DNA of 64,000 nt from Aspidiotus rigidus (taxonomy: Eukaryota; Arthropoda; Insecta; Hemiptera; Diaspididae), in NCBI GenBank assembly GCA_035079385.1, contig JAVHKY010000026.1, positions 2,382,501-2,446,500 of the forward strand, written 5' to 3'. The notes beneath the pieces are model-generated. The model saw only the letters and a list, made by a program, of their open reading frames with translations, was not told where the DNA came from and did no database searches. This document shows positions 1 through 11,035 of this stretch, in pieces (within the stretch, counting starts at the first letter, position 1; each line of letters opens with the position of its first letter). A program made the position numbers and the translations under genes.

Positions 1-345
1 ATAATAGGAACAAACAGCCTCTACATTTTTACTGTTGTCTTCTATATAAGTGGATACTATGGTGCTGCTGTAAGATTTTACATATGAATGTTTGATTACA
101 AAATGATTTAATATTTTGTTTAGTAACTATAGAGTTTTTTTTATTCAAACTCTTGTTTTTTCTTTTTAGTTCAGTTATGATGAAGTCAATTCAATTAACT
201 TTATGAGTAACAGCTGAGTTTTTGTTTTAATATTTCATTTGAATTTTTTTTAGTCAAAATGTATCTATGCAAACGATGTGTCCCAAAACATTTTTTTGTT
301 AATAAATTATAATAATTGGATTGATAAAAAGAAGAAATCGCTCAA
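1..345. other. AT-rich non-coding DNA
   Basis: Very AT-rich sequence with homopolymer runs. I see no open frame, repeat boundary or RNA structure that I can support. Confidence 0.5.
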
Positions 346-549
346 TTGGTCCAAAAAGTAACTGCATTATCAAAAAAAAAAAGAAAAAAAGGCTCTAAGT
401 GGTATGGAAAGCGAGGTACAAGGGTACCAGATAGAAAAAAGAAAGAAAGAAGATCCGGGGTCAAACACATACCAAGTGATGCCAACACTGGAAAAATTTG
501 TGATTTTGAAGAATGGATGAAAAAGTGCCTAGAAGTGACTGAAGCCTAA
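346..549 (+). CDS. Lysine-rich ORF of unknown function
   Basis: A stop-to-stop frame beginning near 328 encodes a short, very basic protein: a Lys/Arg-rich first half (KKKRKKGSK, PDRKKKERR) and an acidic/aromatic tail (FEEWMKKCLEVTEA). There is no ATG at the 5' end of the frame, so if real it would be a downstream exon. I do not recognise the family. The A-rich composition could create a Lys-rich frame by chance. It may equally be a transposon remnant, since a diverged copy of a transposon TIR follows at 790-945. Confidence 0.2.
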   Translation: MVQKVTALSKKKRKKGSKWYGKRGTRVPDRKKKERRSGVKHIPSDANTGKICDFEEWMKKCLEVTEA

Positions 550-789
550 AGAAGTGACCGAGGAGTGACAAACTGGACATCCTAAAACAATCGATTTCCT
601 TCCAAAAGCCCAGAACGCTCGACAAACTTTGGAAGATAGTTTAGGCAATCTATCTTGCAGTTAGAATTTTTGAAGAAATAATTTTTCTTTGAAATTTTAT
701 TTCATTAGTGTTTGATTTTCTAGATATTTATTGCTGGAAAATTGACTTTTTCCCAAAGTTACCACTAACTTTTTAAGCTGAAAATTGGA

Positions 790-945
790 CGTATATCAAA
801 GTTTGAATGGTATTTTCTATAACAAATTTCACGAGGAAAATTTTTCATCAGAACCTTTTCATGATTGATGCCCAATTCTTCAAGATATTTGCAAAATATT
901 GATTTTAGGGAACTAAAACATACCACAGAAAATTTATTACAGGAT
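790..945 (+). repeat. Diverged relic of the long-TIR family
   Basis: This stretch aligns by eye with the right TIR of the 3.85-6.55 kb element (about 6395-6530). Shared blocks in the same order are TTCACGAGG/TTCAACGAGG, TTCAAGATATT, GGGAACTAAAA/GGGGCTAAAA and CACAGAAAAT. It is much more diverged than the two TIRs are from each other, so it is an older relic of the same family. Confidence 0.5.
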
Positions 946-1810
946 GTGAGGGACGGGAAGTTAGATACGTTATTCGGGGCCTTATTTTCTTTTATTGAAA
1001 AAGAAAAGTAAAAAATTTGACCCATACAATATGAGTTATCCGCCCTTTACCACAAGACCGATCCGCCATTTAGAAAAGCTGCTCCTCTCAGATGTCTATC
1101 ATCGTTTTTTATATCAAGTATCACCCCTACTAACATATCCCAAAAAAACGCTTCGTCCCCCCACGTGGTACCAAAAACCACTATTTTCTATTATGGCCCT
1201 GGACTATTAGGAATTGTAATAAAATAATGAAGCTCCTTGATTAAAACTTATTGTCATTTTTCTACATGATTAAAGGATATCACAACATGGAAAAATTTCA
1301 GCCATGATCATTATATTTTCTAGAAACGAAAAAGGAAATCATATCTTTGGTTTTGAAAATTTAAATCGCAATACTCATTACTGATTAATACATTTTTTGG
1401 AAAAATAAAATATTACAATTCATAATAATTTCCATAAAGCGTCCTTCTGGCAGCAGTGAACACCTGAAATTTCAATCAACTACATTTAAGTACCCGTCAA
1501 AGAACGATGGAAACGGAATATTCTAATAACTTATTTCTAAGAAATCATCGTGCCATAGGTTGTCGACTAAATCCTCTCGATATTTGCATCAACAATTCTT
1601 GAACAGTAAATCAGAGTAATTTAAAAAAATCTTCTCCTCTTACTAAAAATATCATGATTTTTGAATCTTATAACTACTACTGTATGTCAGTATAGTTGTC
1701 ATCGTGGTATTTTCTTTAAACATTCTTATTAACGCTGCATTCTAATTACTACTGTAAATGTCTTTATTTGTGAGAGTCAAGAATACTACTTGTCATTTTG
1801 ACTGAGTAGG
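946..1810. other. Unannotated AT-rich DNA
   Basis: Short frames only (for example 995-1210 on +), with no recognisable product. No repeat boundary is visible. Confidence 0.4.
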
Positions 1811-1814
1811 CAGT

Positions 1815-1852
1815 GTATAAATATTAGAAGCAGTCATCATCAATTTTGTCAG
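1815..1852 (+). promoter_or_regulatory. Possible TATA/initiator core promoter
   Basis: TATAAATA lies at about 1816 and a TCAGAG initiator-like sequence about 30 bp downstream, the usual spacing for arthropod RNA polymerase II promoters. The first ATG downstream (about 1902) opens only a ten-codon frame, so no gene can be attached. Such matches are frequent by chance in AT-rich DNA. Confidence 0.22.
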
Positions 1853-2209
1853 AGTGATCTTCTTGTATCCTTTAACGCGTGAATAGTGTATCGTTTAAAA
1901 CTATGGAAGCACCGCAAACGACAAATTTGTTGTGAATGGCCATGTATCAAGCTACTTTAGAGCGTAGAGTTTGAAAACCTGAGGTTTCAAAGAACACCGT
2001 CAAGAATATATATCGTATAGTATACCCATATCTTAATTAAGTTTATACAAAAAATTGCCCGAGACTTATAAACCTAATTTATGAATTAATTTCATATCGC
2101 GCGTCTCGTTCGGACTCAGCGTGAACATCTTTCTGCGGTGACAGAGTATTTCGCTGCAGCGGGGTCTCTATCGATTAAGTCGGTAGACTACTAATAAGGA
2201 AAATTAGAA

Positions 2210-2461
2210 TCACAGGTGGCCGACTATCGCGAGATGGATATTAATTCGAATTGTGAAAACTTGGTGAAAGCCATTAAGAGCGTAACTCGTACGTTTAATG
2301 TCGAATTAAAGGAAATTCGGAAGTATGAGTCTGTCAACGCTTTTTGTCACGGAGGCTTTTACTTTTCTTTATCGACGATCCATCAAGAAAGTTTTCTAGG
2401 TATCTGCTTTCATGATATTGATAGATATTCGCAAATCGCCTGTACTATAATAAACTATTGA
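2210..2461 (+). CDS. Exon-like ORF, unknown
   Basis: A frame of about 80 codons is preceded by a splice-acceptor-like TCACAG just before 2216 and ends at a TGA at 2459. The first ATG (about 2234) starts MDINSNCENLVKAIKS. Composition is balanced (Cys, His, Trp-free) and codon use is less AT-biased than the flanks. No family is recognised and no partner exon was found, so it could be a terminal exon, a fossil coding fragment or chance. Confidence 0.22.
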   Translation, partial: SQVADYREMDINSNCENLVKAIKSVTRTFNVELKEIRKYESVNAFCHGGFYFSLSTIHQESFLGICFHDIDRYSQIACTIINY

Positions 2462-3851
2462 AAATAACAGATAATGTATCTAGCACACGGCAATTTGAAA
2501 ATTTATTCTGTCCACATTCTCGAATGAGACTGAAAGACCCAGAAAAAGTCGCGCGTATTCGGTACCTATTTGTATAGAGACCTTCACCACAGATAACGGC
2601 CGGCTCAGTTTCATGAACCTGTTTCCCCTTCGAGATTGTGCGGGAGTCAGCTGTTGACGTGCTCTCACCTATAATCTGTTAAGCCTATCACGGTGATTTC
2701 ACGTCTTCGCCGAGTTTATTATTTTAGCCGAATTTTTATAGATTTATAGAAATTCCGCACCCGTCCGGATGTTCATCTGCCCATGAATAAAAGCGTACTT
2801 TTCGATTAATACAACGTTCACGTTTCAAGTTCATTGAAACTGATCTCATAAGGCATTTTAGGATATTCGTCCGCGGAATAATAAACCGTCGCGTTGTGAA
2901 GTTGAGTGTTTTACGCAGAGGAGTGTTTTTCTTCAGATAAGGCGGAGCAAAAATGACTTATTGGGGAGGAAAAAAAAAAATATACAAATAATAAACCTCT
3001 CGCGTGTCTCGTTCTTGTCACCTGCTCGCGCACGCTGTACCATAAGGCTTTCCCAGTAAGAAAAGATAAAATAAAAGGTAGAAGTTGTGGCGCACGTTGC
3101 AACACCCTCATGACGATATGGTAATCAGTGGCACTAGGCTCTTCGCCTTCATAAATTATGTACAACTCGTTATTTCTAATACACCATTAATTATATCGTT
3201 GACTTCTCGTACGTGTGTCGGCGTGTGCGACGGAAAATCAGAAAATTTCTAGCGGTCGACCCGTTTCGCGGGTGTTTACCCGCGATTTTGCGAAATTAAA
3301 AACATCAATTATCACCGATTTTAAGAGTGTGTCGAATTTCAACGGTTCAACGCTGGGCTACCGGTTGTCCTAAAATGGTGAACGAGTCACGACGAGCTCT
3401 CAGAAAATCAAGCAGTTTGTACGTAAATGAATTAATTTGTACGAGAAAAATGAAAAATTTTCATAATTATGAAATGTAGCTCTTTGGACTTTAATATAAT
3501 AATTCTAAAAATAGAGTGTGTTCTTCGTTATTTGGGAAATTGGTAGTTCTACGAACAAAATCATCATTCAGTTACGAGGTCGCCTATATTCATTACAAAA
3601 ATGCTAAGCCTTCTTAAGACAAATCAACCTTCGACCTTAAGAGCGGGCGGATCCGAACTGAGTCCTAAATTATGAGGGAGAGCGAGTCCGGTAATGTCGC
3701 GAAGGCGAAAAAATTTAATGTCAAAATTGAGTCCCGAGTGTCGGCGGTGCGCAACCAAATTGTGTCCCGGGGTCCCTAGTGACTCTCAAACAGACTCGGG
3801 ACTGTCGATGTATATTTATTGGTATCGCCGGTGTGGTTAAAAAAGGGAGTT
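2462..3851. other. CpG-rich segment without a clear gene
   Basis: CpG dinucleotides are much denser here than in most of the window (for example 3225-3300 and 3640-3800). A perfect hairpin CGCGGGT-gttt-ACCCGCG sits at 3267-3284. An ATG at about 3375 opens MVNESRRALRKSSS followed by a GTAAAT/GTACGT donor-like site near 3420, which could be a first coding exon, but nothing downstream confirms it. Confidence 0.3.
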
Positions 3852-4263
3852 AAAAAAACCCACCCTCAAAGTGGATGGAAAAATTTTCTGTGACACGTTT
3901 TAGCCCGCCAAATTTCATTTTTCGTCAATATCTCGAAAAATACGCATCGTACGGAAAAATTTCAAGTTACAAAAATTATTCCTCGTTGAATTTCTCATAA
4001 GATCAACTATTCACCACCCAACTTCAGGCTAAAACCTTAGCCTAAAAACTTTGCCGAATGAGCGCTATTTTCGAAAATTCGTTGTAAATCACCATATTTT
4101 CGTCGATAACTCGAAATTATCGACTTGTACAAAAAAATCTGTAGGTATAAAAAAGTTTCCTTGTAAAATTTTATATAATATGAACCATATGCACATTAGC
4201 CTAGACTCAAAATTCAGCCTATATATGTGCGTTAACTTGAAATAGGTCTACGTATCTCTTCCA
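3852..4263 (+). repeat. Left terminal inverted repeat
   Basis: This arm matches the reverse complement of 6141-6553 along its length. Landmarks are the outer CACCCT block, TTTTCTGTG, the TCTCATAAGATCAACTATTC block, GTCGATAACTCGAAA, CACATTAGCCTAG and the inner AGGTCTAC. Differences are scattered substitutions and 1-4 bp indels. Confidence 0.8.
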
Positions 4264-4563
4264 ATAGGAATAGGTATGATAAATTCTATGACTAGAGATT
4301 ATAAAGCTTCTTCTTTCTCGATGCTACGAGTGAAAAAAACAATTCTCCCTCCCCCCAGACACATTGACCAAAACTAAAAATAAACATCGTTGTAACAATC
4401 ATCAGTCAGAGGATGACTCTTTGCCTTCCCGTTCATCGTTGACAGTTGTGGGTGCAGCATTTCATTGTGAAACGCTGAGACAGTTAGTGCAAAGGCCCAA
4501 ACATTTCAATCCTTGAAAAAATAAGAAAATATGAAGTGGAAAACAAATATACGCACCCTTACT

Positions 4564-6050
4564 TTATTTTCGATGAAAAAAAGGTCGATAATTACCGGCT
4601 TTATGGCAGCCACAAGTAGTTGAAAAACCTTTTGCGCAATCGCAGGGAACTGAATTTAGGATATTGTCTGGGGCGGGTGGAGCAGTTGTTGGTATCGCTG
4701 TGAGAAATTCTTCTTCAATGCGCCATCCACACTCCAAGTCTGACTTCAAGTGGCCTCTCCATTTTTGTATCTGGTGCTACGCTCGGTAACTATGATGGCG
4801 AACCGCCTCTGGAGTCAGTCGGGAGCTTTTGGACGCGCTTGGGATGAAACATTTATGTCGATGAGAGAACTTTTTCACGTGTAGGGATATTAATTAGAAA
4901 AGAAAGCAAAGACGAGGCTCTTCCCGTAAAGAATTTTATTTGAATATTTATTCAACGTTTCGGACAATCTGGTGGCCTCGTTTTGTCTTGACGAAGGCCA
5001 CCAGATTGGCCGAAACGTTGAATAAATATTGAAACAAAACTCTGTGCAGAAGAATAATCTTCTTTGCTTTCTATTCTAATTTATGTCGATAATCGTGAAA
5101 ACATTTATCTATTTCTTCTGAGCGCCAAATAGAGCGAGGCAATATCGGCAGTCAGCTTCAGAAATCTGTTTTTGTTTAGCTTCTCGTATTGTTAAAAGTG
5201 TCCACAACACTTAACTGCTCTTCTTTCTGTAGGACGTTGATACAGGACGATTTACTTTTCTTATAAATCGCTGATGTGGGTGTTCCCCTAGACGGTTTCA
5301 GGAAAATCATCTTGTCGTCGCACAAGGGGAGAGTGTTTGCGACTGATAGAACCAACAAGTCCACATCCTCCCCAAAAAGCACGACTTGACTTCCCGCAGA
5401 CGCAGTATCAATGGCACTCTGCACTATCAGAAGGTCCGCGTCATCTTCAGCTTGCTTAACAATGTGTTTCCTTTCTTCAAATTTTTGTTTGAGAAGATTG
5501 ATCAGTTGTTCCTTGATTCGATTGTTGGCCATAAACTGATCTTGTTTGATTGTGACGAGCGTCTTTGAACCGACAATAACTTCAGTTCGATTGATGCGGC
5601 TGTAGTGGCGCTTTTGTTCCGCAACTTTTGTGCTTCCCTTTACATTTTCTCCGTACCCATCAAATACAATGGCAGAATTTCGTCCGTAACTGCGCTCTAC
5701 ATAGGCAACGTGTTTATCACATATACTTGTTTAACTTTGGCGCTGTGCCCACTTTCAACAGCAAAAAGGCACCTCCCTCGCACGCCTTAAGACAATTTAC
5801 ATGTGCCTCAGTGACAATACCATTTGAGAGAAAAACTAACTCTTTATCTTGAGTGTCGGCGAATGGATTGTGCTGAGAAAACCATTCATATAAGATACCA
5901 CAATCTCGTTCATCTCTGGCATATCTTGCTGTGCGCTGATATGAGCTGGCGCTCTCTTTGTTGGCATACTTCTTTACTTAATCGCAAGCCGTACTTGAGG
6001 CTGCCATTGAGAGTATCCAATCGCTCATGACGTTTTCCTTCATTCCGAGT
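4564..6050 (-). pseudogene. PIN-like, Cys-tailed protein gene (decayed)
   Basis: Pieces in shifting minus-strand frames follow the order of a protein family I remember as expanded in arthropods and other invertebrates, mostly annotated 'uncharacterized'. The N-terminal part (5970-5770) has LYEWFSQHNPF and VNCLKACEGG. The middle (5735-5540) has SAIVFDGYGE and STKVAEQKRH. The best frame (5176-5532) has QAEDDADLLIVQSAIDTA then VLFGEDVDLLVLS, the paired acidic clusters expected of a PIN-like nuclease fold. The C-terminal part (4564-4749) has TTAPPAPDNILN then CDCAKGF..CGCHK, a cysteine cluster. Frameshifts and stops separate the blocks, and a 190 bp inverted repeat splits the last two. Nuclease activity is inference; no function is proven here. 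The gene sits wholly between the long TIRs. Confidence 0.6.
4892..5082. mobile_element. Nested inverted repeat with PLE-terminus-like arms
   Basis: A near-palindrome of about 190 bp with ends AATTAGAAAAGAAAGCAAAG and its inverse. Each arm contains the order GACGAAGGCCACC..GGCCGAAACGTTG followed by AATAAATATT, which resembles the degenerate hammerhead core (CUGANGA, stem II, GAAA) that marks PLE termini. On the + strand GTTTTGT before the core can pair with ACAAAAC after it. It splits the PIN-like gene, so it inserted later or formed from two opposed PLE tails. Confidence 0.5.
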
Positions 6051-6140
6051 TGTTTTTTTTTCACTTATGACATCAAAAAAGAAGAAGTTGTATAATCTGT
6101 CATGTTAGAATGTATCATACGTGTTCGTAGTGTTTGTGTT

Positions 6141-6553
6141 GGAAAAGATTTGTAGACCTACTTCAAGTTAAGGCGCATGTAGAGGCTGAATTTTTAGCCT
6201 AGGCTAATGTGCATATGCTTCATGTTATATAAAATTCTACAAGGAAACTTTTTTATACCTACAGATTTTTTTGTTCAAGTCGATAATTTCGAGTTATCGA
6301 CGAAAATATGGTGATTTACAACGAATTTTCGAAAATGGCGCTCATTCGGCAAAGCTTTTAGGCTAAGGTTTTAGCCTGAAGTTGGGTGGTGAATAGTTGA
6401 TCTTATGAGAAATTCAACGAGGAATAATTGTTGTAACTTGAAATTTTTCCGTACGATGCGTATTTTTCAAGATATTGGCAAAAAACGAGATTTGGGGGGC
6501 TAAAACGCGCCACAGAAAATTTTCCCATCCACTTTTAGGGTGGGGGTTTTTTT
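6141..6553 (-). repeat. Right terminal inverted repeat
   Basis: Inverted partner of 3852-4263, covering the same landmarks in reverse order and ending in GGGTTTTTTT. A diverged relic of this arm also lies at 790-945. Confidence 0.8.
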
Positions 6554-6654
6554 CGGTTGTTTCTGACATAAATTAGGACACATTCCAACAAACTCCTGCT
6601 TTCTACCAAGATTGTCTTTTTTAGCTAAATTTTATGTCTATTTCGCCTATACTA

Positions 6655-6852
6655 TTAACGCGAGGTTATGATGAAGCACATCAAAATACCGAGACATGCT
6701 ATTGGGCTTGGAAATACTTCACGGTAGAGTACATAATTATACTCTTTCATTGGTGGAGGAACAAACTTGAAATAGACGCGCTTCACAAATTCATTCCTTG
6801 ATAACACACCAAGATCGTGCCGAGTCAACCGGTCTTCGGAGTGGATCGCTCT
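6655..6852 (-). CDS. Exon-like ORF, unknown
   Basis: A stop-free minus-strand frame of about 64 codons reads HDLGVLSRNEFVKRVYFKF, then PPPMKEYNYVLYREVF and a hydrophobic end before TAA at 6655. The amino-acid mix looks protein-like, but there is no ATG at its 5' end. An AG precedes it at about 6853. Family unknown; chance cannot be excluded. Confidence 0.18.
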   Translation of the reverse strand, partial: RAIHSEDRLTRHDLGVLSRNEFVKRVYFKFVPPPMKEYNYVLYREVFPSPIACLGILMCFIITSR

Positions 6853-8054
6853 AGCCCTAATTCAGTTTTAAGGCAGTATTGATAGAATCTGCCATCTTCA
6901 GCTCCATTGCCTCAGCTATCGACGTACAGATTTTGAAATATTTCATATCTCTCCCAAAGCCTAGCCCTAATTCGAAAATTTGCGAGTTGCCCCTCCTCCT
7001 CCCCCCCGGAGAGGAACCCAAGACCTGATGAGAGTACGCGAGTCGTCCCCTTCTCCGAAAATACTACCTTTACACTAAGCGTATACTAGGCCTAGACTTC
7101 CTCCGTCGGCAGGTCTAGGCCTCTTTCTGTTCCATTTCGTCCACCACGGCCAAGCCGTGAATTAACACTAGATCAATTTCATTTTTTGTCGATGAGCCGA
7201 TCGACCATGACTTCAAAGATTCTGATGTCAAACCCCTGATCTCGAACGGATTTGTCCCATGTTGTGGACTTGAGAAAATATCTATCTTTGACTCCAACCT
7301 GTCTTGGATATGAACAACAAGTCGAGATATTGCGAATGCTAGCAAACCTGACCTAGTTTAGGAACTTCTAAAACCTTTCAAAGGTGACCGTGGATATCCA
7401 AGAGGTAAGGACCGTGTCTCTGATGTACTTAAGGAGCTCCTGGGAAGTTTTTCGAAGGTGGCTACAGCATTCCGAGAAGAACAGGGCTCCGTTATAGTAA
7501 AAAGACTTCGAAAATTGCTACTTCCGACCTCGAAATATACTACCGAAACCCGGTAAACAAACTGAAGCACTTTGAAAAAACTACTCATATTTCTCCCATT
7601 TGAAGCTAGATTCGATTCTCTTGCGTGAAGCCTTTGTCAGAGAGGGAATCAACAAGACTTCATCCGGTACCCTGTTGATTCTCCCTTCTATCAACGGGGT
7701 TCATGATGTAGCTCCGGACAAAGTACCATCGATTCCCTTTTTGACTATGGCTTGAAGGGAAGAACAAGGTAGGTATTCAGATGAGATTCAAGGTAATGAA
7801 ATCGGGCTGCAAACGAAGCATCAGGAGAGGTTTTTTCCAAGGGCTTCAAAAGAGAACAATGTGTTAGACTACAGACGTTGTTTTGAAAAGTGGGAAAGAA
7901 GATCGACGAGAAACATTCGTCTCCTTAACGGTTAAACACCTTAGTCTTGATGATAATGTGTACATAATATATTTTTTGTGTACTTTAGTTAATATCGTAC
8001 ATTTGAATTTTCTAAATATGAATATTAAAACGAAATCTTTCGATACAGTGAAAG
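6853..8054. other. Unannotated DNA
   Basis: Short antisense frames only (7115-7345, 7358-7588). A C/T-rich run sits at 6990-7010 and GGCCTAGAC-type short repeats at 7085-7125 recur at 12650-12700. No gene is supported. Confidence 0.35.
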
Positions 8055-8674
8055 TTACTGGGGATGTAATTCAGGGTTCAAATACAATGTAATTTTCCCA
8101 CCATAATCTGCAAAAATGTAATCGGATACTACATGTGGAGCTAGATGATCTTGAAAAAAAACGTTATAAATTCGTATTCTATCATACTGAAGCCAAAATA
8201 CACCTTCATTAACTCGAACTTGTCTTGCATAAAATATAAACATATTATTTTCTTCTGGAAGTGGAACTGCATATTTTTTACATCCACCCACTTCACCCCC
8301 TGCATATGTTGTGTTAATCTTCTCTGCGGCCCCTTTCAAGATTTGATCGTCTACAGCGAAGACCTGAAATCCATCACATTGATCATCTGCTGCGTTCGGG
8401 ACTGAAAATATAAATGAATGTAAGAGAATAATCGTTGTTATCGCGCATTCTGTCTCGGTTAGTTACAAAAGTTCGACTTTGTGACTAATCAAAGTATCTC
8501 AAAAACAGGTGATAAATTTTATGGATAATGCGCTTACGTACAATTTTGGAACTTTGCGTACTTACTTTCAATGACCTCTGAGACTTTTACTGTACGATAA
8601 CGGACTTCTGCGTCCACGTTGATGAATGTCAACAAAATTGAAATTCCGAGTGTTAAATTTTGAACTCCCATCAT
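8055..8674 (-). CDS. Small secreted protein, two exons
   Basis: Exon 1 is 8674-8566 and exon 2 is 8401-8055, joined across a 164 bp intron with GTAAGT donor and TATTTTCAG acceptor. The join keeps one frame (109 + 347 nt, 151 aa plus TAA). The N-terminus MMGVQNLTLGISILLTFINV is a textbook signal peptide ending near VDA, so the mature protein of about 129 residues is probably secreted. It has two cysteines (DDQCDG and GGCKKY) that could form one disulfide, aromatic-rich segments (FWLQYDRIRIY, HVVSDYIFADYGG) and no second hydrophobic stretch. I do not recognise the family; it could be an extracellular, gland or effector-type protein. ATGATG gives two adjacent possible starts; the first is used. 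Confidence 0.72.
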
Positions 8675-10597
8675 TTCTTACTTGAAATCAGCAGCCCAAA
8701 TCTATGGAGAATAGAATAAATCCAACCAAAAAATATTCAAAAAGTTGGTTTAAATTCCCAATCTTTGCGTTGGCTGTCTTGCATCATTTGGTATTTTAGC
8801 TGAAAGAATCCGTTCTCCTTTTCGAGGTATAAATAATTCTGACTTTATTTCAATGAGCAGTCCTTTTTTTTTTAAATTCGTAGCAGCGAATAGCTTTTCT
8901 GTTGTAAAATCCCGCGTAAAAATTTGTTTCCGTTTTATAGTGAGCAGCGTGCATATGTGTATAATACTTATCAAAAAGGCAAGTACAGTATTTGTATATA
9001 AAGGAGATGAAGATATTATATCGATAAAAATATTAATATTTCATCTCCGAACTTGATTATGACGCGTCCGGACTCCGAGTCACTGTCAACGAGGAGGAAA
9101 TCTTGTCAACAATTTTAGGAAGTTATAAAAATTCTGGAAGAATATGTTGAAACAAAATATAAAGTGGAACGTGAGCTTACCTACCGGTACCTATTGTGAT
9201 TTGCAGTACAATTTTAAAATCCTTCTATGATGCAGAGCTGTAAGCTGGAACAAGAAAAAAAAAATTTCAATAACGATGAATAAATAGTTGTCTATATTTA
9301 GAAAACGAGTTGTGGTTTTCTAGGGTCCGATTCATCGTGACGGAGTTTCCTTTCGATCATTTTTTTTTATCGTCAATTTATTTTCAAATTCCAATATAGA
9401 CGAACTATTGGAACAAGAGTCGTAATATTAAAAAAACGATTATTGGAAAAAATTTCTTTAAATAAGATTCAAGCTGTTGTATGATACATTTTCAATGGAA
9501 AAATGAATCTATTTTGCGATAGTGAATATAATTTAGGAAATGATATACCTAAGCGAAAAATTTAACGAAAGAAAAGAAACCAGAAAAATAGTGGGTACCG
9601 AAAGACACCAATCCGAGAAATTCAAAATTGAAACTGAGAAAAAGTAGAACCAACTAAAAGTATTTGAAGGTACTCTGAAACGTTGACACATTAAACTTCC
9701 TTGTTTAGTTTATGTGGACAAGAATAAATTGAAGCACACTTGTATTTCTAGACTTGTCATTTCTCGACATAAATTATATTACTGACGATATAAAAAGACA
9801 TATTTTTTCCTGGTTGTAGGAAGAACAACTTTTTTTCTTCAAACACAACAGACACACTTGAGCTAGTACAGATCTCTAATTTTAGAGTCTGAAGTTGACA
9901 GAAAAAATCCATTTGTACTACTGTATTATGTACAAATTACTAATGAGGAAAATATTCTTGAGTGACGTTTTGCGCTAGAGTTTTCCGCAAATGTTCATTG
10001 TGAGCAATAAAGTTGAATAAAGTGTTTTTCTTCATTGTTGGGAGGAAGGCGGAGGGGAGGATTATAATTTCATGTGGCTAAAATTTGAATTTCTCTGATA
10101 ACGTCATAGATTAGGAGTGCCTTGACTTATTTTAGGAATTGAGGATTGCGTTGCATAAATAACTTTTGCAAAAATATTTACGAAAATAATTGCCTAGCCT
10201 TAAAAAGTTATCCCAGCCGATATAAATTCATCCCCCTGATTATTTATATCTCCCTCCAGCCACATATTACCCTCCATGTCTCTCATTTTTTAAATTTAAT
10301 TCATAAGCAATTTGCTTCTGCTCCACTGCATTGTACCCTGTCTCTGTTGAACTGTGTTATTAAAGAAGACCGCACAATTGACATATTTTTTGACAATAGA
10401 AAAATGTTAGGTAGCAAGGTGGCAACAGTCCTTATGAACTTCGAAACAAATTGATAATGCTTGCCCATTCCTTATTTGTTCATTCACCTATTCCCCCCCC
10501 CCTTCATATCATAAAACTCTCAGTTTGCTCTTGTCCGCACCCCTATGATCAAATGGCCTCCATATTATATCTTTAACTATTATTATTATTATTATTA
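8675..10597. other. Unannotated AT-rich DNA
   Basis: This is the upstream side of the secreted-protein gene. Only short frames (8750-8974 on -, 10146-10454 on +) without recognisable products, and many T and A runs. A pyrimidine-rich segment lies at 10485-10505. A (TTA)n run at 10578-10597 abuts the Helitron. Confidence 0.35.
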
Positions 10598-10638
10598 CTA
10601 GCGGTTGGCGACGCGCCTCCGGCGCGCCTGACCGCTAG
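10598..10638 (-). other. Helitron 3' terminal hairpin
   Basis: CTAGCGGT at one edge pairs with ACCGCTAG at the other, and inner GCGCC/GGCGC arms around TCC extend the stem. In Helitrons this hairpin and the terminal CTRR are the termination signal of rolling-circle transposition. Confidence 0.8.
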
Positions 10639-10925
10639 CTGTGTGTTGAGTAGATATCTGTGTTTTATAGGTATCTGTATCTTGTAGGTATGTGTATTTT
10701 GTAGGTATCTTGGAATTCAGATGAATTTTTAAAAAAGAAACAGTGGAAAGAGTTTTGCAAAATTCACAACTATTCAGTTCAAAAATAAGAAAATAGACAC
10801 CAAAAACTGTGACTGTACTTATAAAATATCAAAGTTCCGAGTCGCACAAAAATAAAATCACCAAATTAAATTTTTTACACACTAGTTCACTTGAGAGCTA
10901 ACTTAACGCGTGAAGCCTGTATCGC

Positions 10926-11035
10926 AGCAGAATACAGACAAATCCATTGACATTTTGCCAGTCCCTAAGAAAACACACGGAGCAGAATACAGACAAATCC
11001 ATTGACATTTTGCCAGTCCCTAAGAAAACACACGG
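10926..11035 (+). repeat. Perfect 55 bp tandem duplication
   Basis: Two identical 55 bp units (10926-10980 and 10981-11035) lie inside the Helitron. The second is followed by ACAACAG then GTAAAA, a donor-like site, and the first is preceded by a GCAG acceptor-like site. One frame of the unit reads TDKSIDILPVPKKTHG. This may be a captured exon fragment whose 55 bp duplication breaks the frame. Confidence 0.75.

Larger units (their letters stand above)
3852..6553. mobile_element. 2.7 kb element with ~410 bp terminal inverted repeats
   Basis: The left arm (3852-4263) and right arm (6141-6553) are near-identical inverted repeats starting at an A7CCC outer end. Between them lies a decayed minus-strand gene for a PIN-like protein, itself interrupted by a small inverted repeat at 4892-5082. 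Long-TIR architecture with an internal gene indicates a DNA-transposon-like or foldback element. I could not define a target-site duplication: the flanks are GGGAGTT on the left and CGGTTGT on the right. No DDE transposase is visible. Either the PIN-like gene is the element's own gene or a host-type gene was captured between two foldback copies. Confidence 0.7.

Noticed and set aside
8145..8405. Plus-strand 86-codon ORF over the secreted-protein gene
   Set aside because: Exact antisense of exon 2, which has splice sites, signal peptide and phase support on the minus strand.
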